Shown: in pieces, positions 7,866 through 17,117 of the stretch
Layout of the letters: the number at the start of each line of letters is the position of its first letter
Position numbering within the stretch: the stretch's first letter is position 1
NCBI RefSeq assembly: GCF_038096175.1
Contig: NZ_CP151099.1
Span: 3,876,501-3,940,500, forward strand
From: Nostoc sp. UHCC 0302
GTDB taxonomy: Bacteria > Cyanobacteriota > Cyanobacteriia > Cyanobacteriales > Nostocaceae
DNA: 64,000 bases
Direction of reading: 5' to 3'
The notes under the pieces: generated by a model
Databases searched by the model: none
Told to the model about the DNA's origin: nothing
Seen by the model: only the letters and a program-made list of their open reading frames with translations
Position numbers and translations under genes: made by a program

Positions 7866-10286
7866 ATGAATCTATTAATACCAAAATTATTATCTCTGCG
7901 TTACGTAGAATACTTAATTATCGATAATAACTTGAAAATACTGGAAATGTCTCCGGGAGCGTACCGTCTTGCTGATGTTCCTGATGAAGTCAAACAAGAC
8001 AACGATATTCGGTTGAGCTTCCCTGAATTATTTGGAGTGGAAGACGTAATTGATACAATTTTGCAAGGTAAAGAGAATAATTTTGAACTTAAGGGAATTA
8101 TACGCACAGAATCTGTTTCCTCGCCTTTATATATTGATATCTGTATTACTAAAAATGTACAAGATAAGAATAGCAATAGTTTAATAGTTATTATAGCAGA
8201 TGTAACTGAGAGGATGATTTTAGAGAAATCATTGATTCAGAGTGCAAATGAAGCAAATCTTTTACTACGTAATCTTAAAGCTGCTAAACAATATACTGAT
8301 GAAATTATGAAATCGATGGCAGATGCGTTACTAGTAACAACACTGTCAGGTAAAATCAAAAAAATTAATCCATCTGCACAAGTTTTATTAGAATATGAAG
8401 AAGCCGAATTAATAGGTCAAGATATATCTATAATTATTCGTGAACTCGAAGATTTAAAGTTAGGAAAAGGTGAGAAAGAAAATATTTACAATCCACCTAT
8501 TAAAGAGTTAGAAACTGTTTGTATAACTAAAAGTGGTAAAAAAATTCATGTTGCTTTTTCCTGTTCAATAGTTCAGACAGAAATTGAGAACTTTCAGGGT
8601 TATGTTTATACTCTGCGAGACATGAGCGATCGCAAACAAGCAGAGCTTGCTAAACAAGAGTTTTTAGCTATGATTAGCCACGAAATTCGGACACCAATCA
8701 CATCAGTGAATGGTATGGCTAGTTTACTCCTAAATACTGAATTGACTGCCCAGCAGCAAGACTTTGCTCAAACGATTTACATGAGTAGTAATGCTTTACA
8801 CAAAATCATCAACGATATTCTAGACTTCTCAAAGATTGAATCAGGCAAGCTAGAACTAGAAGAGCAATCTTTCGAGCTGCGGCGTTGTATAAATGAAGCT
8901 CTTTATTTAGTTTCGCCGATAGCGAAAGAAAAGAAGTTAATACTTATGTTCCTTGACACTCCTGATATTCCTACTACAGTTGTGGGCGATATTACCCGAC
9001 TGCGGCAAATTTTAATCAATTTGCTGAGTAATGCGATTAAATTTACAGAAACTGGGAGTATTGAGGTTTCAGCGATCGCTCGTGAAATAATGAGCAATCA
9101 ACATGGGAAAAATAGTTACGAAATTCACTTTGTAGTCAAAGATACAGGTATTGGGATTCCCAGCGATCGCCTTGAGCGTTTGTTTAAAGCTTTCAGTCAA
9201 GTCAACTCTTCAATCACTCGGCAATATGGTGGTACAGGCCTAGGTTTAGCTATTTGCAAGCAACTAACTGAGTTGATGGGCGGCAGAATTTGGGTTGACA
9301 GTGAGCCAGGTGTGGGTAGTGCATTTAACTTTACAATTACTACTCCTGTCATTTCTGAAGGATTGGGTCATGGGGACTGGAAAATAAATGATTTGGCTGC
9401 CGATGCTAAGATTAACCCGCGCATGGCTGAACAATATCCTTTAAAAATACTGTTAGTAGAAGACCATGTAATTAATCAAAGAATTATACGGCTGATGTTG
9501 CAGCAAATGGGCTATCAACCAGATGTGGCTAACAATGGCTTAGAAGCACTCTTGGCGCTGCGTCGTCAACTCTATGATGTGGTGTTGATGGATCTACAAA
9601 TGCCAGTCATGGATGGTATCACAGCAACTCAACATATTTGCCAAGAGTGGACACCAGACGTTCGGCCGATGATTATTGCATTGACCGCAAATGCGATGTC
9701 CGGCGATCGTGATCGGTATTTAGCATCTGGGATGGACGACTACCTCGTTAAACCAATCCGTATTGCAGAACTGATGCAGTTGCTTAAAAGATGTCAAATC
9801 CAATCTCAGAAGAGCCAAAAAGCAGAGCAAGCCTCTGCTCAAAACATCCAAGAGAGCAAAGAGCAAGTTTCTACAAATCTTTCCCCCTCAGACTCTTGTT
9901 TGCCTACCGCAAATTCTTTCCCTATTGACCAAGCTATTTTGCAAAAAATTCTCCAAATGGCTGACTTGAATTCATCAGCTCATGCTGTGGAATTTCTCCT
10001 AGAAATTATTGATGACTACCTTAAAGATGCTCCTATATTATTACAAAATATTCACCTTTATTTCAGTCAAACTAATCTCAAGTCACTTCGACGAGCGGCT
10101 CATACATTGTCCTCTATTAGTGCGATACTGGGTGCAACCACTTTAGCAAGTCTCTGTGCAGAATTAGAGACAATGGTAGTAACAGAAGCTCTCTTTGGCG
10201 CAACAGAGAAAATTTTTCAAATTGAAGCTGAATATCAACAGGTTCAAATTGTTTTAGAACAAGAGCGTCAAAAGTATAAGGATTGA
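7866..10286 (+). CDS. hybrid histidine kinase with PAS, receiver and Hpt domains
   Basis: The 806-residue protein lacks membrane segments and is predicted cytoplasmic. Domains in order: two PAS-like regions (about 10-115 and 145-258), HisKA with phospho-acceptor His272 (MISHEIRTP), HATPase_c with N-box [10 protein letters not shown] and G-boxes DTGIGIP and GGTGLGL, a receiver domain from about 526 with Asp576 ([11 protein letters not shown]), and a C-terminal Hpt domain with His746 (RRAAHTLSS). All catalytic residues appear intact, giving a full His-Asp-His relay. It starts 4 bases after the stop of the GTPase gene, so the two are almost certainly co-translated. A final output regulator is not encoded nearby and would have to be elsewhere. 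Confidence 0.93.
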   Translation: MNLLIPKLLSLRYVEYLIIDNNLKILEMSPGAYRLADVPDEVKQDNDIRLSFPELFGVEDVIDTILQGKENNFELKGIIRTESVSSPLYIDICITKNVQDKNSNSLIVIIADVTERMILEKSLIQSANEANLLLRNLKAAKQYTDEIMKSMADALLVTTLSGKIKKINPSAQVLLEYEEAELIGQDISIIIRELEDLKLGKGEKENIYNPPIKELETVCITKSGKKIHVAFSCSIVQTEIENFQGYVYTLRDMSDRKQAELAKQEFLAMISHEIRTPITSVNGMASLLLNTELTAQQQDFAQTIYMSSNALHKIINDILDFSKIESGKLELEEQSFELRRCINEALYLVSPIAKEKKLILMFLDTPDIPTTVVGDITRLRQILINLLSNAIKFTETGSIEVSAIAREIMSNQHGKNSYEIHFVVKDTGIGIPSDRLERLFKAFSQVNSSITRQYGGTGLGLAICKQLTELMGGRIWVDSEPGVGSAFNFTITTPVISEGLGHGDWKINDLAADAKINPRMAEQYPLKILLVEDHVINQRIIRLMLQQMGYQPDVANNGLEALLALRRQLYDVVLMDLQMPVMDGITATQHICQEWTPDVRPMIIALTANAMSGDRDRYLASGMDDYLVKPIRIAELMQLLKRCQIQSQKSQKAEQASAQNIQESKEQVSTNLSPSDSCLPTANSFPIDQAILQKILQMADLNSSAHAVEFLLEIIDDYLKDAPILLQNIHLYFSQTNLKSLRRAAHTLSSISAILGATTLASLCAELETMVVTEALFGATEKIFQIEAEYQQVQIVLEQERQKYKD

Positions 10287-10324
10287 AACAAGGACGCTTC
10301 ATACATCATTGCCGATAGAAGTTG

Positions 10325-11071
10325 TTAAGCGATCGCATCTGGGTCAATGTTTAGTTCGCGTAACTTAGCTGCTAATATATCAGCGCGTTGGCGTTCTTGT
10401 TCAGCGCGTTGGCGTTCTTGTTCAGCTTGTTCATTACTCCACAATAGTAAATTTCCTTCTTTATCCCACCATCTCAGCCAATTAGTAGTTTGGCAAAGTC
10501 TTTCACCCTGCCAAATTCCGATAAATAACTCTACTTCAGGAATCCAAAAGCGTCCATTAGCATCTGCTTGCTGCAAAGTATATTGTCCATTTTGCAAGCA
10601 TCGTACTTCTAGATTTGGTTCGTAGGGGTCGTAGGTGACGTAGGTTGGAACTTTGAGAATTCGTTCGTAGAAATAAAGTTTACCGTAAGGTGGAGTTGAG
10701 CGGACTGATAATTCTCCACCTTCTGTATCTGATAAAAATTCCATTACTATAGCCACAGCAGCGCCTTCTAAATGCTGCGTATAACTACGACGAATCACAC
10801 CAAATGCTACAGGTTGCACTTGAGGCACATAAAACCAGTCAGGCGCTTTGACGACTATTTTGTTGTTAACTGTGGCTACCAGTCCAAAATTAGAACCAAT
10901 CAGCATTTGAGGTTGAATGCGTCCTGTGGCTCCCAAAGCGTCGGTAAGTGCTGCTGCAAGAGTAGGTTGCTGAATATTTTCCACTGGGTCGTCAGGTAAA
11001 ATGAAGTCTGCTGGAAGCGCTTCCCAGATAATAGTTGGTTCTTTTTGGGTGGGGTGAACTTGTAGAACCAC
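10325..11071 (-). CDS. Uma2-family protein (DUF820, PD-(D/E)XK nuclease fold)
   Basis: The 248-residue product resembles the Uma2/DUF820 proteins that are hugely expanded in filamentous cyanobacteria. Visible family features are APDWFYV, the acidic IVMEFLSDTEGGE segment and the VPTYVTYDPYEPNLEV strand, which together form the nuclease-like core; the final part is a charged helix. The last 40 residues contain a duplicated AEQERQR heptad caused by a 21-base tandem repeat. These proteins are described as putative restriction-endonuclease-fold proteins with unproven biological role. It is convergent with the kinase operon, separated by 38 bases. Confidence 0.82.
   Translation of the reverse strand: MVLQVHPTQKEPTIIWEALPADFILPDDPVENIQQPTLAAALTDALGATGRIQPQMLIGSNFGLVATVNNKIVVKAPDWFYVPQVQPVAFGVIRRSYTQHLEGAAVAIVMEFLSDTEGGELSVRSTPPYGKLYFYERILKVPTYVTYDPYEPNLEVRCLQNGQYTLQQADANGRFWIPEVELFIGIWQGERLCQTTNWLRWWDKEGNLLLWSNEQAEQERQRAEQERQRADILAAKLRELNIDPDAIA
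10381..10422. repeat. 21-base tandem duplication inside the Uma2-family gene
   Basis: Two identical 21-base units (each beginning CAGCGCGTTGGCG) stand in tandem, followed by the first 6 bases of a third. They keep the reading frame and encode the repeated AEQERQR segment of the C-terminal helix, so copy number may vary between strains without breaking the gene. Confidence 0.85.
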
Positions 11072-11229
11072 AGAATTACTCCTAATATCAATTCACGGTT
11101 ATCAGTTATCAGGATTGTCTAAAATACTCTGTCTAAGCTTGAAACTTTTTATTTATCTCAAGATTAAATTAAATCGGAGGCTGTGGCGCAGAAGGCAGAA
11201 ATAAAGAATTAGATTTCTCCCTCATCTCG

Positions 11230-11288
11230 CCAGTCCCCAGTCCCCAGTCCCCAGTCCCCAGTTCCCAGTCCCCAGTCCCCAGTCCCCA
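11230..11288. repeat. heptanucleotide tandem repeat (STRR type), CCCCAGT unit
   Basis: About eight consecutive copies of the seven-base unit CCCCAGT, one of them changed to TCCCAGT, fill the space immediately downstream of panB and include the bases next to its stop codon. Heptanucleotide tandem repeats of this kind are a known hallmark of heterocystous cyanobacterial genomes. Confidence 0.9.
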
Positions 11289-12059
11289 TTATGGAAACTT
11301 CCGTTCTCGCACTTCCAGGGCATAATCTTGCACTGCTTTGATTATTGTCTGCCGTAAGTTTGTGTAAATCTTGGCAAATGGTGGTTGCTTTTCGGAAAGA
11401 CCAAGTACATCTGAGGTCACTAAAACCTGTCCATCACAGTGAGTACCTGCGCCGATGCCGATTGTCGGTATACTAAGTTTTTGCGTAATCAAATTTGCCA
11501 AATCTGCGGTTATATGCTCTAAAACTATAGAAAAGACACCTGCTTGTTCAAGAGCGATCGCTTCGTTTAAAATTCTTTCTGCTGTTTCTTGAGTCTTACC
11601 CTGTTGTCGCAAACCAACTTGATGTACTGATTGCGGTGTCAAACCTACATGACCCATCACCGGAATTCCTGCTTGTACCAAACGCGCCACAGTGTCTACA
11701 ATCGCAGGATAGCCACCCTCTAACTTTACTGCTTGTGCGCCTGTTTCTTTCAGTACTCGTCCCGCTGAGTGCATCGCTTGTTGCAGGCTTTCTTGATAAG
11801 TCAAAAACGGCAAATCAACGACTACTAATGCACGTTTAACACCACGGCGCACTGCTTTGGCATGATGCAGCATCTCTTCTAAAGTCAGAGGCAAGGTAGT
11901 TTCATACCCTAAAACTACCGACATAGAGTCGCCTACAAGGATTAAGTCTACACCAGCGGTGTCGAGGAGTTGGGCGATCGCATAATCCCAAGCAGTCAAC
12001 GCCACAATTGGACGTCCTTGTTGTTTCCATTGAATTAATTGCTGGGTAGTAACGGCCAT
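11289..12059 (-). CDS. panB: 3-methyl-2-oxobutanoate hydroxymethyltransferase
   Basis: The 256-residue protein is a normal-length PanB, which transfers a hydroxymethyl group from methylenetetrahydrofolate to 2-oxoisovalerate to give ketopantoate, the first committed step of pantothenate and coenzyme A synthesis in the cytoplasm. Diagnostic segments are [37 protein letters not shown] (metal and substrate site), [18 protein letters not shown] and [15 protein letters not shown]. Start is the ATG at 12059. The flanks on both sides are tandem repeats, and no other pantothenate gene is adjacent. Confidence 0.97.
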   Translation of the reverse strand: MAVTTQQLIQWKQQGRPIVALTAWDYAIAQLLDTAGVDLILVGDSMSVVLGYETTLPLTLEEMLHHAKAVRRGVKRALVVVDLPFLTYQESLQQAMHSAGRVLKETGAQAVKLEGGYPAIVDTVARLVQAGIPVMGHVGLTPQSVHQVGLRQQGKTQETAERILNEAIALEQAGVFSIVLEHITADLANLITQKLSIPTIGIGAGTHCDGQVLVTSDVLGLSEKQPPFAKIYTNLRQTIIKAVQDYALEVRERKFP

Positions 12060-12080
12060 TTTTTTAGTGCTGAGTGCTGA

Positions 12081-12136
12081 GTGGGGGAGTAGGGGAGTGG
12101 GGGAGTGGGGGAGTGGGGGAGTGGGGGAGTGGGAGA
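12081..12136. repeat. octanucleotide tandem repeat, GTGGGGGA unit
   Basis: About six copies of the eight-base unit GTGGGGGA (first copies slightly varied, for example GTAGGGGA) lie just upstream of panB. The purine-rich strand is the one shown; the array starts about 20 bases before the panB start codon on the opposite strand and could influence its 5' end. Such purine/pyrimidine arrays flank many genes in this window. Confidence 0.85.
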
Positions 12137-12244
12137 ATAATTAATAACCAGTCCCCTATGCCCACTTGCCCTGAGCGTATCGCTAAAGCGAAAGCTCCGC
12201 TAACGCTTTGGTCTCGCAGAGAAGCCGAAAGGATGCCCTATTCT

Positions 12245-13381
12245 CTACTTCACAGCGCGACTGAAAGCAAGATGGGGTTTTGCACTGCCCATTTTAGGCA
12301 TTAACCAAGCCAGACCTTCACTAGTGCCAATCCATAATTTACTGCCGATGTCAGGTACAAGGGCAAGAACCCGGCTAGAAGGAAGTCCAGCAACTTGTTC
12401 GTCTAATACAGCTCCTGTATTTGGATTTAATCGTAACAAACCATTGCTAGTTCCTACCCAGACACTACCATCTTTGGCAAATCTCACTGCTGTCACATTA
12501 CGCCCTCGTAAGCGGGTGACAGAACGCAACACCGCCCCAGTTTTCGGGTTAATTACTAACAAATTATTGGGCATTCCCGCCCAGATTAATCCTTCTGGAC
12601 TGATAGCTAAGGTTTGTACGGTTGTTCCTGGTAAATCCTTAATCCGTTTCAAGATCAAAGCGTTAGCAGTATTCACTCGCACTAGTCCATCCAGCGTGCC
12701 AACCCACAGTTGACCTTCAGCATCTAGAGTGAGAGTGTTGGCGCTGACACCAGGCAGATTTTTTAATGTGGTCATAATCAAGCCTTGGTCAGGACTAATT
12801 AAGGCTAAACCATTATCGGTTCCAGTCCATAAATAACCTCGTTTATCAAGTAACAGTGATAAAACTCGTTTTGAAGGTAAAAATAAATTCTGGGCTGTAA
12901 TTTCGTTAGTACGGGGATCTACCCGGATTAGCCCCTCATAACTTCCTACCCACAGACGTCCTACTTTGTCTTGGGCTAAAGCACCAATGGCAACATTTGG
13001 TAAACTCACACGAGCGATAATCTTACCAGTATTGGGGTCAATCCGCGATAATCCCCGCCAAGAACCTATCCAGAGATTACCCGTAAAATCTAACAGCAAG
13101 TTACTCACACGATAATCGATTTCTAGCGATCGCTCTTGCACTCCTCGCTGATTAGGCAGGGGATCTACTCGCGGAGGTGGTGGCGATAGTGGGTAAGCGG
13201 GGGTTAACTCAGATGGTTTAATATCAGGGGTTGTTTGTGGCTTTATGTTACTACCAGTGGTTTGAGCATAGGTACGCAACCTGCCGTTAGACATCGCTTG
13301 AATCTCCATACTGGAGAAAGCTGTAAACCCCAGTAACACAGAAGTAATTAAGAAACTAGTACGTTTGGGAAACAATACCAT
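12245..13381 (-). CDS. exported seven-bladed beta-propeller (ligand_beta/regulator-propeller repeats)
   Basis: ATG 13381 is preferred (378 residues) because AAAGGA stands ten bases upstream; an ATG nine codons earlier is also open. Residues about 7-30 form a signal peptide or anchor (FLITSVLLGFTAFSSM). The rest consists of about seven repeats of roughly 40 residues, each with an (L/I/V)W.G...GL..(I/L)(D/N/S) core: LWIGSWRGLSRID, LWVGSYEGLIRVD, LWTGTDNGLALIS, LWVGTLDGLVRVN, IWAGMPNNLLVIN, VWVGTSNGLLRLN and LWIGTSEGLAWLM. These are two-component-regulator-propeller repeats, here without any kinase domain attached. It is probably a periplasmic or outer-surface binding protein; the ligand is unknown. 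Confidence 0.8.
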   Translation of the reverse strand: MVLFPKRTSFLITSVLLGFTAFSSMEIQAMSNGRLRTYAQTTGSNIKPQTTPDIKPSELTPAYPLSPPPPRVDPLPNQRGVQERSLEIDYRVSNLLLDFTGNLWIGSWRGLSRIDPNTGKIIARVSLPNVAIGALAQDKVGRLWVGSYEGLIRVDPRTNEITAQNLFLPSKRVLSLLLDKRGYLWTGTDNGLALISPDQGLIMTTLKNLPGVSANTLTLDAEGQLWVGTLDGLVRVNTANALILKRIKDLPGTTVQTLAISPEGLIWAGMPNNLLVINPKTGAVLRSVTRLRGRNVTAVRFAKDGSVWVGTSNGLLRLNPNTGAVLDEQVAGLPSSRVLALVPDIGSKLWIGTSEGLAWLMPKMGSAKPHLAFSRAVK

Positions 13382-14256
13382 AGCGGAATTTCCTTTAAAG
13401 ACAGTCACCGGAAAAATGGTGTAGGGGATAAAGAATTATTCCCTCATTGCACTACACTCATATACGGCTTCCTTGATTGGTTTTAAGTTAATTTCAGTGT
13501 TCCCGTGGCTTGGATTTTTTAAACGTCATCTGTAATTTTTCTTAAATCCAACAGGTTTAGCTCAAAGTTTTTTCCCAGTTCCCAGTCACCAGCCCCCAGT
13601 CCCCCATACAGTTATTGATGTCCTTTTGTAAATCACTCTTAACAAAATGTTTAAATCTTTATGTAATAAAAAATTTAAATCAATAAGTTAAAAATATTCA
13701 AAGAATAACTTATCGAATTCTTGATATATTGTGAAACAAGTTACAAATTACGTGGTGTGCGATTTTTTATCTTGAGGCTCATAACTCTGCTAAATCTCTG
13801 TCAAGTAGATTCTTTTCTGGTTTCTTTCCCGTCAGTGGGGAAGATAAAAGGAGTGCTGAGGCATGAATAACGTGGCCAGCCAGCCCGCTCCCCTGGATGC
13901 CCCAATGTATAGGGAGAATTATCTAAATACTGTCCGCAAAGCGCGGGAGTTTTGGTGGAATTGAGAAGGTTTAGTAGGGTGCGAGGAATAGATAAAAAAG
14001 AATTTTTATTCAAAGGAAGAGGGAAAAGTAGAAACATTAGCTTGTATGCCCATAGAAGGGGAAAACACTGGTGAGGAGGGTTTCCACCGCTACCAAAGTG
14101 TCCGCTGCGAAAAACTGCTACCCTTTGCCAAAGGCAACCCCTAATAAAAGTTTTCCTAGTTTTCTCTCTGCTGAAGGGGGAAAAAGTTGGGTGAGGGGAA
14201 ATTGCACAGCACGTAATTTGATAAGTAAAAAGAATGACTTCTGGGAAGGATAAAAT
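13382..14256. other. long upstream region of the RuBisCO operon
   Basis: This stretch of about 875 bases holds the rbcL promoter and leader and no convincing gene. It includes a short tandem CCCAGT-type repeat around 13575-13605, a very AT-rich zone at 13620-13740, a candidate NtcA site at 13730-13745, a small GC-rich hairpin near 13936-13952 (CCGC/GCGG) and GGAAGGA just upstream of the rbcL ATG. Long rbcL leaders with distal start sites are known from Anabaena. A 156-codon minus-strand open frame that reaches into rbcL is not protein-like. Confidence 0.6.
13730..13745. promoter_or_regulatory. candidate NtcA-binding site upstream of rbcL
   Basis: The sequence TGT-N10-ACA (TGTGAAACAAGTTACA) fits the palindromic NtcA consensus of the TGT(N9-10)ACA type. 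NtcA binding to the rbcL promoter is established for Anabaena, which supports the assignment, but the site is about 510 bases before the start codon and lacks an obvious -10 box at a fixed distance, so this is a motif match only. Confidence 0.45.
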
Positions 14257-15687
14257 ATGTCTTACGCTCAAACGAAGACTCAGTCAAAATCTGGGTATCA
14301 AGCCGGGGTAAAAGATTACAGACTAACTTATTACACACCCGATTACACACCAAAAGATACCGATCTTCTAGCGGCGTTCCGCGTGACACCACAGCCTGGA
14401 GTTCCCCCCGAAGAAGCAGGTGCGGCTGTGGCGGCTGAGTCTTCCACAGGTACTTGGACAACCGTGTGGACAGACTTGCTGACCGACCTGGATCGCTACA
14501 AAGGTCGTTGCTACGATATCGAACCAGTTCCCGGCGAAGACAACCAGTTTATTTGCTATGTTGCCTATCCCCTGGATTTGTTTGAAGAAGGTTCTGTAAC
14601 CAACGTTTTGACCTCAATTGTAGGTAACGTATTTGGTTTTAAAGCTTTGCGGGCGCTGCGTTTAGAAGACATTCGCTTCCCTGTTGCTTACATCAAGACC
14701 TTCCAAGGCCCTCCCCACGGTATCCAAGTCGAGCGTGATAAGTTAAACAAATACGGTCGTCCTTTACTGGGTTGTACAATTAAGCCCAAATTAGGTCTGT
14801 CTGCTAAGAACTACGGTCGCGCTGTATACGAGTGCTTGCGCGGTGGTTTGGACTTCACCAAAGACGACGAAAACATTAACTCCGCACCATTCCAAAGATG
14901 GCGCGATCGCTTCTTGTTTGTATCTGAAGCTATTTCTAAAGCACAAGCAGAAACCGGTGAAATCAAAGGTCACTACCTGAACGTCACCGCCCCCACCTGT
15001 GAACAAATGTTGCAACGGGCTGAGTACGCTAAAGAACTCAAACAGCCCATCATCATGCACGATTACCTGACAGCAGGCTTCACTGCTAACACCACATTGG
15101 CTCGTTGGTGTCGTGATAACGGTATCTTGTTGCACATTCACCGTGCTATGCACGCTGTAATCGACCGTCAAAAGAACCACGGTATCCACTTCCGTGTATT
15201 GGCTAAAGCTTTGCGCTTGTCTGGTGGTGACCACATCCACACCGGAACCGTTGTTGGTAAGCTCGAAGGTGAACGCGGTATCACAATGGGCTTCGTTGAC
15301 CTGTTGCGTGAAAACTACATTGAGCAAGACAAGTCTCGCGGTATTTACTTTACCCAAGACTGGGCTTCTCTACCTGGCGTAATGGCAGTTGCTTCCGGTG
15401 GTATTCACATTTGGCACATGCCTGCACTGGTAGAAATCTTCGGTGATGACTCCGTACTACAATTCGGTGGTGGTACACTTGGTCACCCCTGGGGTAACGC
15501 TCCTGGTGCTACAGCTAACCGTGTTGCTCTAGAAGCAGTTGTACAAGCTCGTAACGAAGGTCGCAACTTGGCTCGTGAAGGTAACGATATTATCCGCGAA
15601 GCTGCCAAGTGGTCTCCTGAATTAGCTGTTGCTTGCGAACTGTGGAAGGAAATCAAGTTTGAGTTTGAAGCTATGGATACCGTCTGA
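14257..15687 (+). CDS. rbcL: ribulose-1,5-bisphosphate carboxylase/oxygenase large subunit, form IB
   Basis: The 476-residue product is a full-length form IB RuBisCO large subunit that fixes CO2 onto ribulose bisphosphate inside carboxysomes. Signature segments include the N-terminal [18 protein letters not shown], the active-site [14 protein letters not shown] with the carbamylated lysine and the metal-binding Asp and Glu, [13 protein letters not shown], and [17 protein letters not shown] with the mobile loop. Start is ATG 14257 preceded by GGAAGGA. It is the first gene of rbcL-rbcX-rbcS; the reading is intact with no odd residues. Codon use is strongly biased toward C-ending codons compared with neighbours, as expected for a very highly expressed gene. 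Confidence 0.99.
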   Translation: MSYAQTKTQSKSGYQAGVKDYRLTYYTPDYTPKDTDLLAAFRVTPQPGVPPEEAGAAVAAESSTGTWTTVWTDLLTDLDRYKGRCYDIEPVPGEDNQFICYVAYPLDLFEEGSVTNVLTSIVGNVFGFKALRALRLEDIRFPVAYIKTFQGPPHGIQVERDKLNKYGRPLLGCTIKPKLGLSAKNYGRAVYECLRGGLDFTKDDENINSAPFQRWRDRFLFVSEAISKAQAETGEIKGHYLNVTAPTCEQMLQRAEYAKELKQPIIMHDYLTAGFTANTTLARWCRDNGILLHIHRAMHAVIDRQKNHGIHFRVLAKALRLSGGDHIHTGTVVGKLEGERGITMGFVDLLRENYIEQDKSRGIYFTQDWASLPGVMAVASGGIHIWHMPALVEIFGDDSVLQFGGGTLGHPWGNAPGATANRVALEAVVQARNEGRNLAREGNDIIREAAKWSPELAVACELWKEIKFEFEAMDTV

Positions 15688-15692
15688 TATCT

Positions 15693-15769
15693 AGTTAAGA
15701 GTTAGAAGTTAGGAGTTAAGAGTTACATTAATTCATAACTCATAACTTATAACTTATAACTCATAACTG
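15693..15769. repeat. STRR heptamer arrays forming an inverted repeat between rbcL and rbcX
   Basis: The left half is a GTTAAGA/GTTAGAA/GTTAGGA-type array and the right half an ATAACTC/ATAACTT array. The two halves are largely complementary, so the transcript could fold into a long imperfect stem in the rbcL-rbcX spacer. STRR sequences at this position are a known feature of Nostocales rbcLXS operons; an effect on mRNA stability or on the high rbcL to rbcX ratio is inference. Confidence 0.85.
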
Positions 15770-15788
15770 TTAAGGGCTGGGGTCAAGC

Positions 15789-16196
15789 ATGAATCTTAAG
15801 CAAATTGCGAAGGACACAGCCAAGACTCTCCAAAGCTACCTGACTTATCAGGCTCTGAGGACAGTACTGGCGCAGCTAGGCGAAACTAATCCTCCATTGG
15901 AACTATGGCTGCATAACTTCTCTGCTGGCAAAATTCAGAATGGTGAATCATTCCTTGAGCAACTATTCCGAGAAAAGCCAGATTTGGCGTTACGGATTAT
16001 GACTGTCAGAGAACACATTGCGGAAGAAGTTACAGAATTCTTACCAGAAATGGTTCGTACTGGCATTCAGCAGGCCAATATGGAACAGCGTCGCCAGCAT
16101 CTAGAACGCATCACACAAATAGATACATCAAACCCCAGTCTAAAACCGGAACAACAAGCAACTTCAGACCCAAATTTGGATAACTTATCCAATTGA
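15789..16196 (+). CDS. rbcX: RuBisCO assembly chaperone RbcX
   Basis: The 135-residue protein has the RbcX features: start MNLKQIAKDTAKTLQSYLTYQALRTVL, the conserved Tyr-Gln region that binds the RbcL C-terminal peptide, and LREKPDLALRIMTVREHIAEEVTEF-type helices with a variable polar C-terminal tail. RbcX dimers stabilise RbcL antiparallel dimers during assembly of the L8 core in the cytosol. It lies between rbcL and rbcS, the usual order in filamentous cyanobacteria, with a repeat-filled spacer before it and 45 bases to rbcS after it. Length is typical. Confidence 0.97.
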   Translation: MNLKQIAKDTAKTLQSYLTYQALRTVLAQLGETNPPLELWLHNFSAGKIQNGESFLEQLFREKPDLALRIMTVREHIAEEVTEFLPEMVRTGIQQANMEQRRQHLERITQIDTSNPSLKPEQQATSDPNLDNLSN

Positions 16197-16241
16197 TCGG
16201 TCAACCTAGTAGTCAAAAATCGCAACCCATTATTAACAGCT

Positions 16242-16577
16242 ATGCAAACTTTACCAAAAGAGCGTCGTTACGAAACCCTTTCCTACCTACCTCCCCTTTC
16301 TGATGCTCAAATTGCTAAACAAGTCCAGTACATCCTGAGTCAAGGTTACATTCCTGGAATCGAGTTCAACGAAACTTCTGAGCCAACAGAATTATATTGG
16401 ACACTATGGAAGCTGCCTTTGTTCGGCGCTAAATCGACTCAAGAAGTACTGAACGAAGTTCAAAGCTGCCGTTCTCAGTATTCCAACCACTACATCCGCG
16501 TTGTGGGTTTTGATAACATCAAGCAATGCCAAATTCTTAGCTTTATCGTTCACAAACCTAACACCAGCAGATACTAA
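16242..16577 (+). CDS. rbcS: ribulose-1,5-bisphosphate carboxylase/oxygenase small subunit
   Basis: The 111-residue product is a canonical cyanobacterial small subunit: [19 protein letters not shown] at the start, then [24 protein letters not shown] and the conserved [14 protein letters not shown]. It caps the L8 core to give the L8S8 holoenzyme. It is the last gene of the operon and is followed after about 50 bases by a strong intrinsic terminator. Confidence 0.98.
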   Translation: MQTLPKERRYETLSYLPPLSDAQIAKQVQYILSQGYIPGIEFNETSEPTELYWTLWKLPLFGAKSTQEVLNEVQSCRSQYSNHYIRVVGFDNIKQCQILSFIVHKPNTSRY

Positions 16578-16628
16578 AAAAGCTAAAAGGTAAATTTGCC
16601 TTTGATCTTTTAAATTGACTTTTGATAG

Positions 16629-16658
16629 GAGAGGTAGAATTAACTGCCTCTCTTTTTT
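16629..16658 (+). terminator. intrinsic terminator of the rbcLXS operon
   Basis: The arms GAGAGGTAG and CTGCCTCTC pair over nine positions (one G-U) around a 6-base loop and are followed directly by six T. The position 52 bases after the rbcS stop codon fits the end of the operon. Confidence 0.85.
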
Positions 16659-16725
16659 ATTACGTCTTAGTGGTTCAAGATTTTTTAAACACAAAGGCAC
16701 AAAGACACAAAGTATTTTTAACGTA

Positions 16726-16829
16726 ATACCAATTTGAAAAAAGAATGCAACAAATAGACCATCTGTAAAGACGCGATTCATCGCGTCTTTACCCAAGGAT
16801 GTGTTGCAATCATTAATTAAAATGGTATG
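16726..16829. mobile_element. MITE-like element with ATACCA termini
   Basis: A 104-base segment begins ATACCAATTT and ends AAATGGTAT, and the imperfect complementarity continues inward (ATGCAACAAAT against ATTGCAACACAT). The centre holds a perfect palindrome GTAAAGACGCGAT/ATCGCGTCTTTAC. There is no coding capacity. Similar termini occur at 39996 and 47946, so this is a dispersed non-autonomous family. Confidence 0.6.
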
Positions 16830-17077
16830 AGTTCGATGAACCTCTCCCTCTCCAAAGCGGCTACGGTATATACACAAGTCTTGAAATTCCATCTAAAACT
16901 TGATTGCGTTGTCCTAGCCCTAAAATTAGTGGGATAAATAGAGTTTCCAGTTGCTCAAAATTTGGGTAGTTACGGGATTAAAAGAGTTGAAACCTTTGCG
17001 GTTTATACTTTTGTGTACACGGTAGCCTTTGAGTAGAGAGGTTTGGAGAGAAGTTAATACTTGCAGTATTTTTACTC

Positions 17078-17107
17078 TCTATTCCCTATTCCCTATTCCC
17101 TATTCCC
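17078..17107. repeat. heptanucleotide tandem repeat, TATTCCC unit
   Basis: Four copies of the seven-base unit TATTCCC lie immediately before the start codon at 17118. The array is open in frame with the following gene and would add a repetitive YSLFPIP-type extension if an upstream start were used, which is implausible. Confidence 0.85.
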
Positions 17108-17117
17108 CACTCCTGCA

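Larger units (their letters stand above)
16578..17117. other. intergenic stretch after rbcS with repeats
   Basis: No gene is visible. Besides the terminator and a MITE-like element it contains two copies of a dispersed motif (CTACGGTATATACACAAG near 16861 and GTGTACACGGTAGCC near 17014 in the opposite orientation) and a TATTCCC heptamer array just before the next gene. Confidence 0.6.

Noticed and set aside
13801-14271. 156-codon minus-strand open frame upstream of rbcL
   Set aside because: It overlaps the rbcL start and leader, has unusual composition and lacks a ribosome binding site; the region is a known type of long leader.
14791-15357. 188-codon minus-strand open frame inside rbcL
   Set aside because: Antisense shadow of the strongly codon-biased rbcL gene.
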